In this document: positions 43,604-52,872 of the stretch, one piece after another | Layout of the letters: each line of letters opens with the position of its first letter | Position numbering within the stretch: position 1 is the first letter of the stretch | NCBI RefSeq assembly: GCF_029457495.1 | Contig: NZ_CP120361.1 | Span: 1,938,001-2,002,000 of the forward strand | From: Chelativorans sp. AA-79 | GTDB taxonomy: Bacteria > Pseudomonadota > Alphaproteobacteria > Rhizobiales > Rhizobiaceae | Length of the DNA: 64,000 bases | Reading direction: 5' to 3' | Notes under the pieces: model-generated | The model's database searches: none | What the model was told of the DNA's origin: nothing | The model's input: only the letters and a program-made list of their open reading frames with translations | Made by a program: the position numbers and the translations under genes

Positions 43604-45117
43604 GCAATGTGCTCCCGAGGCAGGTCAACTGCCAGATCTGCGATTGCGGACAAGTCCTGCCATGACGGCTGTAGCATGTCGAGCAGGCGTGAGAAGAGCC
43701 TGTACTTGGCGGCCGCATAGTCCCCGACTGCGCCGGGCTCGGGCGCAACGACCGTATCGGGCGCGACGATCCAGTCCCGTGCGAGCGTCTCCGGAGATGC
43801 GCCGTACAGATGCTTGGCCGCGATGGCGGCCAGGCCGCGCAGGCCGGCAAGGCCGCCCGTGGTGGCCTGGACCTTTCGGCCGAGCACGGTCGCCAGGAAG
43901 CGGGTGAAATTGGCATCGCCCGAGAGGCCGCCGCCGAGCGACAGGTCTCCCTCGGGCGCATTCATCATCTCGTGGCTCTTGCACGCGACGAAGGCAAGCG
44001 CCTCCAGCGCAGCCCAGGCTATTTCACGCGGGCCTGAGGCCGCCGTCAGCCCGAAGATCGCGCCGGAGGCATGGGGGGCGGTCACCGGCGCGCGTTCTCC
44101 CCCGGGCTCCAGGAAGGGATGAAGCAGCACGCCGGAATAGGCCGGCTGCGATGGTCCGGCCGCCCCGCTCCCGGTCAGCCTCGCCACATGGGCGCAGAGC
44201 GCGGCGCCGTTGAAGCTTGGGTGAAAGCATAGATATCCGCCCGTGAGTGCGAATGGCTGGATGATGGCGCCGGGGGGCTTTTCCCGCATCGCGCCCGGAT
44301 CGTCCATGTGGCAGGCATGGATCGCGCTGGTGCCGAAAATGGACGCTCTCGTCACGCCCGGCCGGCTGCCGAGGCCGAGGCCTGTCAGCGCCGATTGCAC
44401 ATCGCCGGGGCCGAGCAGGACGGGAGTCCCCTCCGCGATGCCGGTCCTGTCGGCCGCTGCTTTCGACAGGCCGGCGCGGCAGTCGCCGATCGGCGCGAGT
44501 TCGGGAAGCAGCGCCACGCCCCGGCGAAGGCCCAACGCCTCTTCGACGGCGGCGGATGTCTCGCCCGTACGCCAATCGCCCCATGTGGGAAGGAGTGCGG
44601 TCGGCTCCGCCAATACTCTTCCGGTCAATCCGTGAAACAGCCATTCCTTGCAACGGAGGGCATGAGCGATACGCTCCAGCCGTGCCGTGTCGTTGTCCTG
44701 CAGCCACAGCAGGTGCAGGCTCTGGGAAGCGGCCGTGGGCTGCGCCGATGTGACCGCCTCGACCGCTTCGAGGCGGCCGGCACGCTGCAATGCCGTGGCG
44801 AGCGCGCGCGTACGCCCGTCGAGCCAGGTGATCGCGTTGCCGACCGCCCGTCCGCCGGTGTCGATCGGCCATAGCCCGTCGCCCTGTCCGGTTATGATCA
44901 GGCCTTCGATCGGCCCTTCCAAACGTCGGGCGCACTCGGCCAGCACCGCGAAGGCGTCGTCCAGCGTCGCCTGCATGTCCTGCTCGACGCGCGCGCCGTC
45001 GCGCTGCAGTGCGGAATTGTCGCGCTGCGCCGTCGCCACCACGCGCCCCTCGGCATCGAAGGCTGCCGCCTTGACGGTCGTCGTGCCCGAATCGAGGCAG
45101 AGGAGTCTGGCGCTCAT
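43600..45117 (-). CDS. FGGY-family carbohydrate kinase
   Basis: A 505-residue sugar kinase. The N-terminal phosphate loop LCLDSGTTTVKAAAFDAEG and the GDG and GG.SGD-like motif LGGGLSGDANFTRF in the C-terminal half are FGGY marks. It probably phosphorylates a linear sugar, polyol or sugar acid. It lies 20 bases after the class II aldolase gene, the usual partner in fuculose, ribulose and erythrulose-type pathways. Confidence 0.88.
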   Translation of the reverse strand: MSARLLCLDSGTTTVKAAAFDAEGRVVATAQRDNSALQRDGARVEQDMQATLDDAFAVLAECARRLEGPIEGLIITGQGDGLWPIDTGGRAVGNAITWLDGRTRALATALQRAGRLEAVEAVTSAQPTAASQSLHLLWLQDNDTARLERIAHALRCKEWLFHGLTGRVLAEPTALLPTWGDWRTGETSAAVEEALGLRRGVALLPELAPIGDCRAGLSKAAADRTGIAEGTPVLLGPGDVQSALTGLGLGSRPGVTRASIFGTSAIHACHMDDPGAMREKPPGAIIQPFALTGGYLCFHPSFNGAALCAHVARLTGSGAAGPSQPAYSGVLLHPFLEPGGERAPVTAPHASGAIFGLTAASGPREIAWAALEALAFVACKSHEMMNAPEGDLSLGGGLSGDANFTRFLATVLGRKVQATTGGLAGLRGLAAIAAKHLYGASPETLARDWIVAPDTVVAPEPGAVGDYAAAKYRLFSRLLDMLQPSWQDLSAIADLAVDLPREHIA

Positions 45118-45137
45118 GACGGGGCCGCGAGCAAGGT

Positions 45138-45824
45138 TCAGGATGCCCGGCGCAGGCCTTCAAGGGCCTTGCTGCTCTGCTGGCCGTAGGTCTTGAATTT
45201 CTCCAGGACCTCGGCAATCTCCGGTTCGGAAAGGACGGGCGGCTCGCCCAGCGGCAGGCATAGGAGGTACTGGCGGGCCAGTTCCTCCACCGTGACGGCG
45301 AGTGACAATGCTCGCGCGATCGAGACATGCGCGGCGATGACGCCGTGATGGGCCATCAGGCAGGCACGGCGGCCCTCCAGCGCTTTGACGACCCGGTCGG
45401 CGAGCGCCTGCGAGCCGAATATCTCGTAGGGTGCACAGCGGATCGAGTTCCCACCGGTGGCTGCGATGGAATAGTGGATCGCCGGGATGTCCTTCTCCAG
45501 GATGGAGACCGTCGTCGCATGCGTGGAATGGGTGTGGACGACCGCATTGAGGTCGGGGCGGGCCTTCAGGATGTCGCGATGGAAGCGCCATTCGCTCGAC
45601 GGCAGCACATCGCCCTTGAAGGTTGCGTCCCAATTCATCGCTACGACGTGATCGGGCGTCAGCTTGTCGTAGGGAATGCCGGTCGGCGAGATCAGGAAGC
45701 CGTCGCCGAAGCGGACGCTGATGTTGCCGGCGGTGCCCTTGTTGATGCCGAGTCCATTCATGCTGCGGCAGGCTTCGATCAGTTCGGTCCGAAGGGTCAG
45801 TTCTTCGCTCATGGTGTCGCTCAT
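45138..45824 (-). CDS. Class II aldolase/adducin family protein
   Basis: ATG 45824, overlapping the dehydrogenase stop (ATGA), gives 228 residues. GNISVRFGDGFLISPTG is the phosphate-binding segment, VVHTHSTHAT has the two zinc His, and MAHHGVI the third His region. Members are L-fuculose-1-phosphate aldolases and ribulose-5-phosphate epimerases. With the FGGY kinase and dehydrogenase it suggests kinase then retro-aldol cleavage of an unusual sugar acid. Confidence 0.88.
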   Translation of the reverse strand: MSDTMSEELTLRTELIEACRSMNGLGINKGTAGNISVRFGDGFLISPTGIPYDKLTPDHVVAMNWDATFKGDVLPSSEWRFHRDILKARPDLNAVVHTHSTHATTVSILEKDIPAIHYSIAATGGNSIRCAPYEIFGSQALADRVVKALEGRRACLMAHHGVIAAHVSIARALSLAVTVEELARQYLLCLPLGEPPVLSEPEIAEVLEKFKTYGQQSSKALEGLRRAS

Positions 45825-46870
45825 TTGATCGGGTGAAGGGGCTGTTGTCCGTCGAGAAGCCGCCCGATGTCCTCCGCTATCATATCGGCCGCCTTGACAA
45901 TCGAATAGCGCGAGGCGCCGGCGATGTGCGGCGACAGGGTGACATTCGGCAGTTTCAGTAGCGGCCAATCGGCCGGCGGCGGCTCCGGATCAAAGGTGTC
46001 GAGCGCAGCGCCCTTGAGGTGGCCGGAAACCAGCGCGTCGTGCAGCGCGCAATAGTCGAGAACCTGGCCGCGCGTCGTGTTGACGATATAGGCGCCACGT
46101 TTCATCGATTCGATCTGCTGGCGGCCGATCATGCCCCTGGTTTGCGGGGTGACCCGTGGATGCAGCGTGATGACATCGGCGACGGCAATGAGCTGTTCCA
46201 GTTCCACCTTCTCGATGCCGGCGGCGCGATCCTCGTCGGTGAGTTGCTTGAAGGGATCGGCGACGAGGATCCTGCAGCCGAAGGGTTGCAACAGCCGAGC
46301 GACGCGCGTGCCGATGTCGCCATAGCCGACGATCCCGACGGTGAGTTCGCAGAGTTCCGGTCCCGCATGATCGAAGTGGTAGAACTCGCGGCGGAACTCC
46401 CCACTGGCGACCGAGAGATGGCCGCGGATCAGGTTGCGCGTCTCGGCCAGCAACGAAGCGACGGTGAACTCGGCAACTGCGGAGGCGTTGCGGCCGGGTG
46501 TGTTGATGACCGTCACCCCGCGTTCCCGCGCGGCCGCCATTTCGATGTTGACCGGCCCGCCACGCGAGACGGCGATGATCTCCAAGTTCGGCGCACGGGT
46601 GAGGCTTTCCGCCGTGATCGGTGCGAGATGCGTGATCAGGATATCCAAATCCCCGATGAAGTCGAAATAGTGCTCGGGCCGACCGACGAACTCGGCGACC
46701 GGCAGCGATGGGTCGTGTTTTGTCGATTGGATCCTCAGCGGCCAATCGAGCATCACGCTCTTCACCGAGAACCGGTGATTGGAAAGGCGGCGGTCGAGTG
46801 CCCTTTCGAAGAAGGCGGGCTGCATGAATCCGTCGCCGATGATGCCGATCGAAAGTGTCTCTCTCACCAT
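45821..46870 (-). CDS. D-2-hydroxyacid dehydrogenase family protein
   Basis: ATG 46870 gives 349 residues. The NAD motif GIVGYGDIGTRVA lies near residue 178; catalytic Arg in NTTRGQVLD, Glu in FDPEPPP and His in LSPHIAG are all retained. The N-terminal domain departs from usual family members (IIGDGFMQPAFFERAL), so the substrate may be unusual. It is 11 bases after the CaiB-type gene. It shows the full triad, in contrast to the enzyme at 13162-14142. Confidence 0.86.
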   Translation of the reverse strand: MVRETLSIGIIGDGFMQPAFFERALDRRLSNHRFSVKSVMLDWPLRIQSTKHDPSLPVAEFVGRPEHYFDFIGDLDILITHLAPITAESLTRAPNLEIIAVSRGGPVNIEMAAARERGVTVINTPGRNASAVAEFTVASLLAETRNLIRGHLSVASGEFRREFYHFDHAGPELCELTVGIVGYGDIGTRVARLLQPFGCRILVADPFKQLTDEDRAAGIEKVELEQLIAVADVITLHPRVTPQTRGMIGRQQIESMKRGAYIVNTTRGQVLDYCALHDALVSGHLKGAALDTFDPEPPPADWPLLKLPNVTLSPHIAGASRYSIVKAADMIAEDIGRLLDGQQPLHPIK

Positions 46871-46881
46871 GTCCCTTTTCC

Positions 46882-48105
46882 TCAGGCAATGCACACGGCC
46901 GGTGCGTCGTCGTCATCGTCAAGCCCGGGCAGCACCTCCCGGTATGGTGCCGGCTCGACGGCGAGCGCGTCGAGGATCTCGCCCGTATGCTGGGCAAAGC
47001 GCGGCGGCGCCATCCGGTAGCCCGCCGGCGTCCGCGACATCTTGATCGGGCTTCCGGTGCCGCGATATTCTCCAATGTCGACCACCATCTCCCGGTGCAG
47101 CGTATGCGGTGCGGTCGCCACCTGCTCGATGTTGCGGACCGCGCCGCAGGGGACGCCCGCCTTGATCAGCGTATCCGCGATGGCTTCGCATTCATGCGTG
47201 GCGAGCGCTGCCTCCAGCTCGGCCTTCAGCGCGTCGCGGTTGACGTTGCGGTCGCCATTGGTGGCAAAGCACCGATCGTCCGGCAGGTCCGGGCGGCCGA
47301 TGATCCGGCAGAGCGTTTCGAACTGGCGATCGTTGCCGACCGCCAGGAAGAGCGGCTCCGTTGCCGTGGCGAATGTGTCGTACGGGCAGATATTGGGATG
47401 CGCGTTGCCAGATGGTTCCGCAACCTGGCCGGAGAGATAGTAGTTGGGCAGGTGTGGGTGAAGCAGCGATACGCCGCAATCGTAGAGGGTGGTCTCGACG
47501 AACTGGCCCTTGCCGCTGGTCGTACGCTCGTTGAGTGCCATCAGAATGCCGATGACGGCATTCAGCCCCGTAACCATATCGACCACCGGCAGGCCGACCC
47601 TCAGGGGTTCGCCGCCGCTTTGGCCATTGACGCTCATGATGCCGCAGGACGCCTGGATCGCGGCATCGTAGCCCGGCAGCCCGCCAAGCGGACCGTCGGC
47701 GCCGAAGCCGGACACCCTGCAATGGACAAGGCGCGGAAACCGCTCCGCAAGCTCCTCCTGACCCAGCCCCCATCTCTCGAGCGTCCCCGTCTTGAAGTTC
47801 TCGATGAAGACGTCCGCATCCTCCAGCAAACGCAGCAGCAGCTCACGTCCGGCGGGCTTCGCCATGTCGAGCGCCATGCCGCGTTTGTTGCGGTTGAGGC
47901 CGAGGAAGTAGCTGGCGGTCCCGTTGAGGAAGGGCGGTCCCCAGCCACGCGTCTCGTCGCCCGTCGGAGGTTCGATCTTGATCACGTCGGCGCCATGATC
48001 CGCAAGGATCTGGCCGGCATAAGGCCCGCCCAGCACGCGGCTGGCGTCGATCACCTTGAGGTTGGAGAGAGAACCGTGTGGCAGCATGTCTTTCAATCCA
48101 GTCAT
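46882..48105 (-). CDS. CaiB/BaiF family CoA-transferase (class III)
   Basis: A 407-residue class III CoA-transferase. LKVIDASRVLGGPYAGQ is the N-terminal mark, and the catalytic Asp lies in PGYDAAIQA near residue 163. Length is normal for the family. The ATG begins directly after the CoA-transferase B stop with no gap. It moves CoA between acids. Having a class I pair and a class III enzyme in one operon suggests two different CoA activation steps. Confidence 0.88.
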   Translation of the reverse strand: MTGLKDMLPHGSLSNLKVIDASRVLGGPYAGQILADHGADVIKIEPPTGDETRGWGPPFLNGTASYFLGLNRNKRGMALDMAKPAGRELLLRLLEDADVFIENFKTGTLERWGLGQEELAERFPRLVHCRVSGFGADGPLGGLPGYDAAIQASCGIMSVNGQSGGEPLRVGLPVVDMVTGLNAVIGILMALNERTTSGKGQFVETTLYDCGVSLLHPHLPNYYLSGQVAEPSGNAHPNICPYDTFATATEPLFLAVGNDRQFETLCRIIGRPDLPDDRCFATNGDRNVNRDALKAELEAALATHECEAIADTLIKAGVPCGAVRNIEQVATAPHTLHREMVVDIGEYRGTGSPIKMSRTPAGYRMAPPRFAQHTGEILDALAVEPAPYREVLPGLDDDDDAPAVCIA

Positions 48106-48873
48106 TCAGGAGGGGAGTGCCACACCGGCGATGTCGCGGCGCAGATTGGCCGCGAAACCCGGATAGGTTTCCTCGAGTTCGTCCAGCACACGCCCGCGCA
48201 GCAGCTCGAGCGTGCCACGGTCCGGGGCGGGGGTCACGGACGGGCTCGGATCGTGCAGAAATTCGAAACCGGTCGCGGCACGTATTTCCTCCAGGCTGTG
48301 GCCGGAGTGCATGCTTTCGAGGCGGAAACCCGGGCGCGCGGGGTCGAAGCTGAACAGGCCCATGCCGGTGAGCAGCGCCCGCGGTCCGCCCGTCCGATGG
48401 ATGCCTTCGGGACTCAAGCCCGGAGCGCTGACGAAATCGACCTTCTCGACGAAGACGCGCGGCGAATGCTCTTCCCTGAACAGGATCACGCGCGGCACCA
48501 CGAAATAAAGATAGGCCGAGCCGAAGGAGCCCGGCCAACGCACCTTCGAGCGCGGATAGCCACCTGCTCCGACGAGATTGACGTTGCCTTGGCCGTCTAT
48601 CTGGCCACCGCCCAGAAAGAAGGCGTCGATGCGGCCCTGGCCGGCGCAGTCGAACAGTTCTGCCGAGCCGTTGGTGAAGAAGTTGTGCTCGACGGAACCC
48701 AGGATCGAAATCCTTACCTCCGGCGCCCCCATCTCCTTCTCGAGCGCGCGCAGCAGCATTGCGCCGGCAGCCGGAATTGGGGAGGAGGCGCCCACGGCCA
48801 CGTGCCGCACGCCTTCGAGCAGTCGCGCGACCGTGCAGATCAGGATCTCGCGGGGCGAAGCGGCCGCCGTCAT
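48106..48873 (-). CDS. CoA-transferase subunit B (GctB/IpdB-like)
   Basis: ATG 48873, overlapping the subunit A stop by 4 bases, gives 255 residues. The N-terminal VGASSPIPAAGAMLLR and the LVGAGGYPRSKVRWPG block are typical of glutaconate-CoA-transferase B-type proteins. It should pair with the subunit A product. Some members (IpdAB) are ring hydrolases rather than transferases, so the reaction is open. Confidence 0.82.
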   Translation of the reverse strand: MTAAASPREILICTVARLLEGVRHVAVGASSPIPAAGAMLLRALEKEMGAPEVRISILGSVEHNFFTNGSAELFDCAGQGRIDAFFLGGGQIDGQGNVNLVGAGGYPRSKVRWPGSFGSAYLYFVVPRVILFREEHSPRVFVEKVDFVSAPGLSPEGIHRTGGPRALLTGMGLFSFDPARPGFRLESMHSGHSLEEIRAATGFEFLHDPSPSVTPAPDRGTLELLRGRVLDELEETYPGFAANLRRDIAGVALPS

Positions 48874-49679
48874 TGTGCTGCCTCGAGTGCCGCGCCGCGC
48901 ATGTAATCGGCGAAACCCTCGGCATTGCGGGCGGCGCGCGCGTATCGGGCAAGTTCGGCCGTGTCCGTCGGATATTCGCCCCACAATCCATAGGGGAGGG
49001 CGCCGCGCGGCGCGACGGCGATGTCGCTCACATAGAGCGCGGGCAGGGTGCCCGCCGCGCTTTCCTCGGTGGCAAGGAGGCTTTCCTCCACGATGCGCTC
49101 CACGGTGACGAGCGTGATGCGGGAAGCGTAGGCCATCGCGGCGAGTTCGCGTCGCCGGCCGATCCAGACATTGCCGAAACGGTCCGCCTTCGGAGCGTGG
49201 AAGATGGCGACGTCGGGATGGATCGCCGGCACCAACACGATCGGGTCTCCGCTCTCGGCAAAAGGATTGTCGATCACGCGCCAGTCCTCGCGGTTGGCCA
49301 GAACGTCCGTGCCGATCAAGCCACGGATCGGCATGAAGGGATTCCCCTTCTGCGCGGCCAGCAGGCCGGCGTGAATCGCGGGGCAGGTGGCGTCGATGAT
49401 CTCCACCGTGCCGTCGAGGACCGCCCGGTTGAAACGGGGTGCTCCGCCTGCCTCGCCGAGCGAGACGGCGCTGGTCTCGATCGTGCGTACGAGACCTGCG
49501 CCGATGAGCATGTCGACCTGGAGGCCTCCGGTCGGGACGCACACAAGGTGGAGTTGACCGGCACCGTTTTCGATCAGCGGCATGGTCATTGCCATCGACA
49601 CTCCGGCGTAGTCGACCGGCAGCGCGACGCGCATGCCCGTCTCGACCCGCCGTGCCATCGATTGCAGCTGCGATGCCAA
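48870..49679 (-). CDS. CoA-transferase subunit A (GctA/IpdA-like)
   Basis: I choose TTG 49679, just after GGAGGAGGA, giving 269 residues; the ATG at 49724 lies inside an operator palindrome and would place the promoter elements in the gene. GQLHLVCVPTGGLQVDML and the GLVRTIETSAVSLGEAGGAP block match GctA/IpdA-type subunits. It is the first gene of the minus-strand operon and faces the ABC transporter promoter. Confidence 0.8.
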   Translation of the reverse strand: MASQLQSMARRVETGMRVALPVDYAGVSMAMTMPLIENGAGQLHLVCVPTGGLQVDMLIGAGLVRTIETSAVSLGEAGGAPRFNRAVLDGTVEIIDATCPAIHAGLLAAQKGNPFMPIRGLIGTDVLANREDWRVIDNPFAESGDPIVLVPAIHPDVAIFHAPKADRFGNVWIGRRRELAAMAYASRITLVTVERIVEESLLATEESAAGTLPALYVSDIAVAPRGALPYGLWGEYPTDTAELARYARAARNAEGFADYMRGAALEAAQ

Positions 49680-49705
49680 ATCCTCCTCCTCCCGGTCGGG
49701 CCGGT

Positions 49706-49742
49706 GTTCTATATTGTAGAACAAAATTCTGTTATTCAGAAT
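49706..49742. promoter_or_regulatory. Two predicted IclR operators before the CoA-transferase operon
   Basis: GTTCTATATTGTAGAAC (49706-49722) is a 17-base near-perfect palindrome (7 of 8 arm positions), and ATTCTGTTATTCAGAAT (49726-49742) is a weaker version (6 of 8), centred 20 bases apart, or two helical turns. Both lie just before the CoA-transferase A gene. They match the site at 49867 and fit IclR-type operators. Confidence 0.6.
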
Positions 49743-49821
49743 TAGTTGCGTTTTCCCAACCTGTCAACGGCTCAGGGTGGCGATATGCCCATGGGCGATT
49801 CGATGTCGTGTGAAACGTCGC

Positions 49822-49883
49822 TTGACAAGTCGAGCAAATCGGGTCCAATGATAAATACAGAATGCTGTTCTATAATATAGAAC
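49822..49883 (+). promoter_or_regulatory. Promoter and predicted IclR operator of the ABC operon
   Basis: TTGACA at 49822-49827 is a consensus -35 box, with an AATGAT-type -10 about 19 bases on. The perfect 17-base palindrome GTTCTATAATATAGAAC (49867-49883) follows, just before the ribosome site of the ATPase gene. Its form repeats at 49706. The IclR regulator encoded at the end of this operon (54084) is the likely binder; an IclR could repress or activate. Confidence 0.6.
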
Positions 49884-49898
49884 GCAGGGAGGAGGCAG

Positions 49899-51050
49899 AT
49901 GAGTGACGGTTTGGCTTGGCGCGCAGAGCGCCGGGACACTGCAGTGAACGGCTGCGACGGCGCAGACTCCCGCCCTGCGAAGGGCATCGGCAGCAGTATT
50001 GCCGTGGCCGATGTGTCAAAATCGTATGGCACCTTCAAGGCCGCCGACCGGATCAGGCTCGAGATCGAGCCGGGCGAATTCGTGACGCTGCTTGGTCCTT
50101 CGGGCAGCGGGAAGACGACCCTGCTGAACCTCGTTGCCGGTTTCCAGAAGCTCGACAGCGGCGGAATCCTGATCGACGGGAAACCGATCCACAACGTGCC
50201 GACCCACCGGCGCGGCTTCGGCATGGTCTTCCAGAGCTACGCCCTGTTCCCCAACATGACGGTCACCCAGAACGTCGCGTTTCCGATGCGCATGGCCGGT
50301 ATCGACCGCGCCACCACCGAACGCCGCGTCGCCGAAACGCTGGAGATCATGCGACTTTCCGAGCATGCGTCGAAGATGCCCGCGCAGATGAGCGGCGGGC
50401 AGCAGCAGCGTGTCGCCATCGCCCGCGCCATCGTCATGCGCCCGCGCGTCGTGCTGATGGACGAGCCGCTGTCCGCGCTTGACCGGCGCCTGCGCGAATC
50501 CATCCAGATAGAGATCCGCGACCTGCACCAGAGGCTGGGCAGCACCATCCTGTTCGTGACCCATGACCAGGGCGAAGCTCTGACCATGTCCGACCGCATA
50601 GCCGTGCTCGATGCCGGCCGCATCGTGCAGGTGGGGACCCCCGTGGAGATCTACCGTCACCCGGTAAATCGCTTCGTTGCGTCCTTCGTCGGCGAATCCA
50701 ACCTGATCGAGGCTGAGATCGTCCAGAAGCGCGGCTCGACCATGACTCTGAAGAGCCGCGCCGGATATGTCTTCAACGCGGAGAGCCGCAACGCCATCGA
50801 TGTGGGGCGGGCGACCGTTCTGGTCAGGCCGGAACGCATCGCCGTCTTCGACGAGGCGACGCCGGGCTCGACGCCGGCGACCGTCACCTCCGCCCTCTTT
50901 CTCGGCGAGATCTTGCGGATCGAGGCGCGGATGGAGGGGGGCGAGACCCTGCTCATCCGCTGTACGGACACGGCCAGCCGCGGCCTGCCGGCGGTCGGCG
51001 AACGGCTGCATGTAAGCTGGGGAGCTGAAGACTGCTGGGTGCTGGCATGA
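49899..51050 (+). CDS. ABC transporter ATP-binding protein (PotA-type)
   Basis: A 383-residue ATPase of the spermidine/putrescine/iron (PotA/FbpC) group. Walker A GPSGSGKTTLLN, signature MSGGQQQRV, Walker B LMDEPLSALDRRL and FVTHDQ are present, with a C-terminal TOBE domain. GGGAGGAGG precedes the ATG. First gene of the transporter operon; its stop overlaps the permease start. Its N-terminal 30 residues are a variable extension. Confidence 0.9.
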   Translation: MSDGLAWRAERRDTAVNGCDGADSRPAKGIGSSIAVADVSKSYGTFKAADRIRLEIEPGEFVTLLGPSGSGKTTLLNLVAGFQKLDSGGILIDGKPIHNVPTHRRGFGMVFQSYALFPNMTVTQNVAFPMRMAGIDRATTERRVAETLEIMRLSEHASKMPAQMSGGQQQRVAIARAIVMRPRVVLMDEPLSALDRRLRESIQIEIRDLHQRLGSTILFVTHDQGEALTMSDRIAVLDAGRIVQVGTPVEIYRHPVNRFVASFVGESNLIEAEIVQKRGSTMTLKSRAGYVFNAESRNAIDVGRATVLVRPERIAVFDEATPGSTPATVTSALFLGEILRIEARMEGGETLLIRCTDTASRGLPAVGERLHVSWGAEDCWVLA

Positions 51051-52846
51051 CGACGGCCTCGATTGACATGCGCCCGGTCGGGGCGCTTGGCGCGAGGTTG
51101 CGGCGGCGGCTGAAGGACCCAGCAATGCTGCTCTTGCCGGCGGCTGGTTTTCTCGCCTTCATCTATCTTCTCCCGCTCATCGATCTCACCCGCATCAGCA
51201 TGAGCGGCGCGACCTGGTGGGTTCATTTCGAGCGTGTATTCGCGGTCCCACAGTACTGGGAATCGCTCGTTCGCACGATGGAGATCTCCGTCACGGTCGC
51301 CTTGCTGTGCCTGTTCTTCGGCTACCCGACGGCCCTTCTTATCCATCGCAGCCGCGGCTGGGTGCAGGTCCTGGTCGCGGCTTGCATCGTGCTGCCCTAT
51401 TTCATTGCGATCCTCATCCGCACCTATGCATGGATGGTGCTGCTGGGTCGCAACGGCCCAATCAACAAGATGGCCACGTGGCTCGGCATCTACGACCAGC
51501 CGATGCAGCTTCTTTTCAACCGCGGAGCCGTTCTTCTCGGTATGACGGCGGTGCTTCTGCCGATCATGGTGCTGTCCATCTACTCGAGCGTGTCGCGCCT
51601 GGACGGGAGCCTCATGCGCGCCGCGCAGGCGAGCGGCGCCGGTCCGATCGCCACTTTCTGGCGCGTGCTGCTTCCTCTGACTTTCCCGGGCATCGGCGCG
51701 GGCTTCCTGCTCGTCTTCGTCATGGGGCTCGGATTCTTCATCACGCCCACCGTTCTTGGTGGCGCCGGCGACCAGATGTTCGCCATGCACATCACCCAGC
51801 AGGCCGATTTCGTCACCAGCGAGGGGTTCCTCCAGGCGCTTGGGGTGGTGCTCCTGGTGATCACCCTCGTGGTTGTCGGGGTGGCCGGGCGCTTCCTGGG
51901 CTTTGAGTTCATCTGGGGTGGCGGCAAGCTTGCCGAAACACATGACAAACCGGATGCGGCGGCCGGCGGCCGGGCATCCGGCGTCGGGCGCCGCACGTTC
52001 GGCATGGTGCTGGCCGACACGATCGGCTGGCCGATCCTGCGGATGCTGTCGAGACTGCCGGGATTGATCGGCGGGATCACGGTCGTTTCGATGGGCGCGT
52101 TCGTCATCGCCACGCTCATCGTGCCGATCATCGTCGTGATGATCATATCGTTCAGCCACGCGAGCTATCTGACGTTCCCGCCGCCGAGCTTCTCGCTACG
52201 CTGGTACGAGAAGTTCTTCACCGACAGCGCCTGGATCGAGGCTTTCACGAACTCGGTGATGATCGCCGTTATCTCGGCGGCCATCGCCGTCGCTCTCGGC
52301 GCTTCGGCCGCGATGGGCATCGTGCGCAGTTCGATGAAGGGCAAGACCATCGTCATGTTGCTCCTGGTCAGTCCGGTGATCGTGCCGCCCGTGGTGCTCG
52401 GCCTGTCGCTCTACAGCCTGTTCGTGCGATGGGAGATCGCCGGCACGATCGGCGGCCTCGCGTCCGCCCATGCCATCGGGGGCATTCCCATCGTGGTGGT
52501 GATCGTTTCGGCCGCCCTGCAAGGCGTGGACCGCAAGCTCGAGCAGGCTGCTGCCGTGCATGGCGCCTCGCCGCTCACCGTCTTCCGCACGGTCACGCTC
52601 CCCGCGATCGCTCCTGGGCTCGCGGCGGCGGCATTCTTCGCCTTCCTACATTCGTTCGACGAACTGGTGCTGTCGCTTTTCCTGTCGAGCCCCCGGCTGC
52701 AGACCTTGCCGCTCAGGCTCTGGGCCGACGTCAACTATCAGCTCAACCCGGTGCTTGCCGTGGTTTCGACCCTCGAGGTCCTGCTCGTGATCGGTGGCAT
52801 CGCGCTGGCACGGCCGGTTCTGACCCGCTCTCGCGGCGTGGCTTGA
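51047..52846 (+). CDS. Fused double permease of ABC transporter (PotB-PotC type)
   Basis: A 599-residue protein with two complete binding-protein-dependent transport permease domains: about residues 25-285 and 340-590, joined by a hydrophilic linker rich in Gly and Ala. Two EAA-type loops are visible, AAQASGAGPIATFWRVLLP and AAAVHGASPLTVFRTVTLP. PotB and PotC are normally separate genes. It overlaps the ATPase stop by 4 bases and precedes the binding protein by 26. Confidence 0.88.
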   Translation: MTTASIDMRPVGALGARLRRRLKDPAMLLLPAAGFLAFIYLLPLIDLTRISMSGATWWVHFERVFAVPQYWESLVRTMEISVTVALLCLFFGYPTALLIHRSRGWVQVLVAACIVLPYFIAILIRTYAWMVLLGRNGPINKMATWLGIYDQPMQLLFNRGAVLLGMTAVLLPIMVLSIYSSVSRLDGSLMRAAQASGAGPIATFWRVLLPLTFPGIGAGFLLVFVMGLGFFITPTVLGGAGDQMFAMHITQQADFVTSEGFLQALGVVLLVITLVVVGVAGRFLGFEFIWGGGKLAETHDKPDAAAGGRASGVGRRTFGMVLADTIGWPILRMLSRLPGLIGGITVVSMGAFVIATLIVPIIVVMIISFSHASYLTFPPPSFSLRWYEKFFTDSAWIEAFTNSVMIAVISAAIAVALGASAAMGIVRSSMKGKTIVMLLLVSPVIVPPVVLGLSLYSLFVRWEIAGTIGGLASAHAIGGIPIVVVIVSAALQGVDRKLEQAAAVHGASPLTVFRTVTLPAIAPGLAAAAFFAFLHSFDELVLSLFLSSPRLQTLPLRLWADVNYQLNPVLAVVSTLEVLLVIGGIALARPVLTRSRGVA

Positions 52847-52872
52847 AGAAATCAACTGGAGAGGAGACTGAA

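Noticed and set aside
46855..48906. 683-residue plus-strand frame
   Set aside because: Antisense to the CaiB, CoA-transferase and dehydrogenase genes and without family motifs.
49680..49724. Upstream ATG for CoA-transferase subunit A at 49724
   Set aside because: It lies inside the 17-base palindrome; a TTG start right after GGAGGAGGA fits better.
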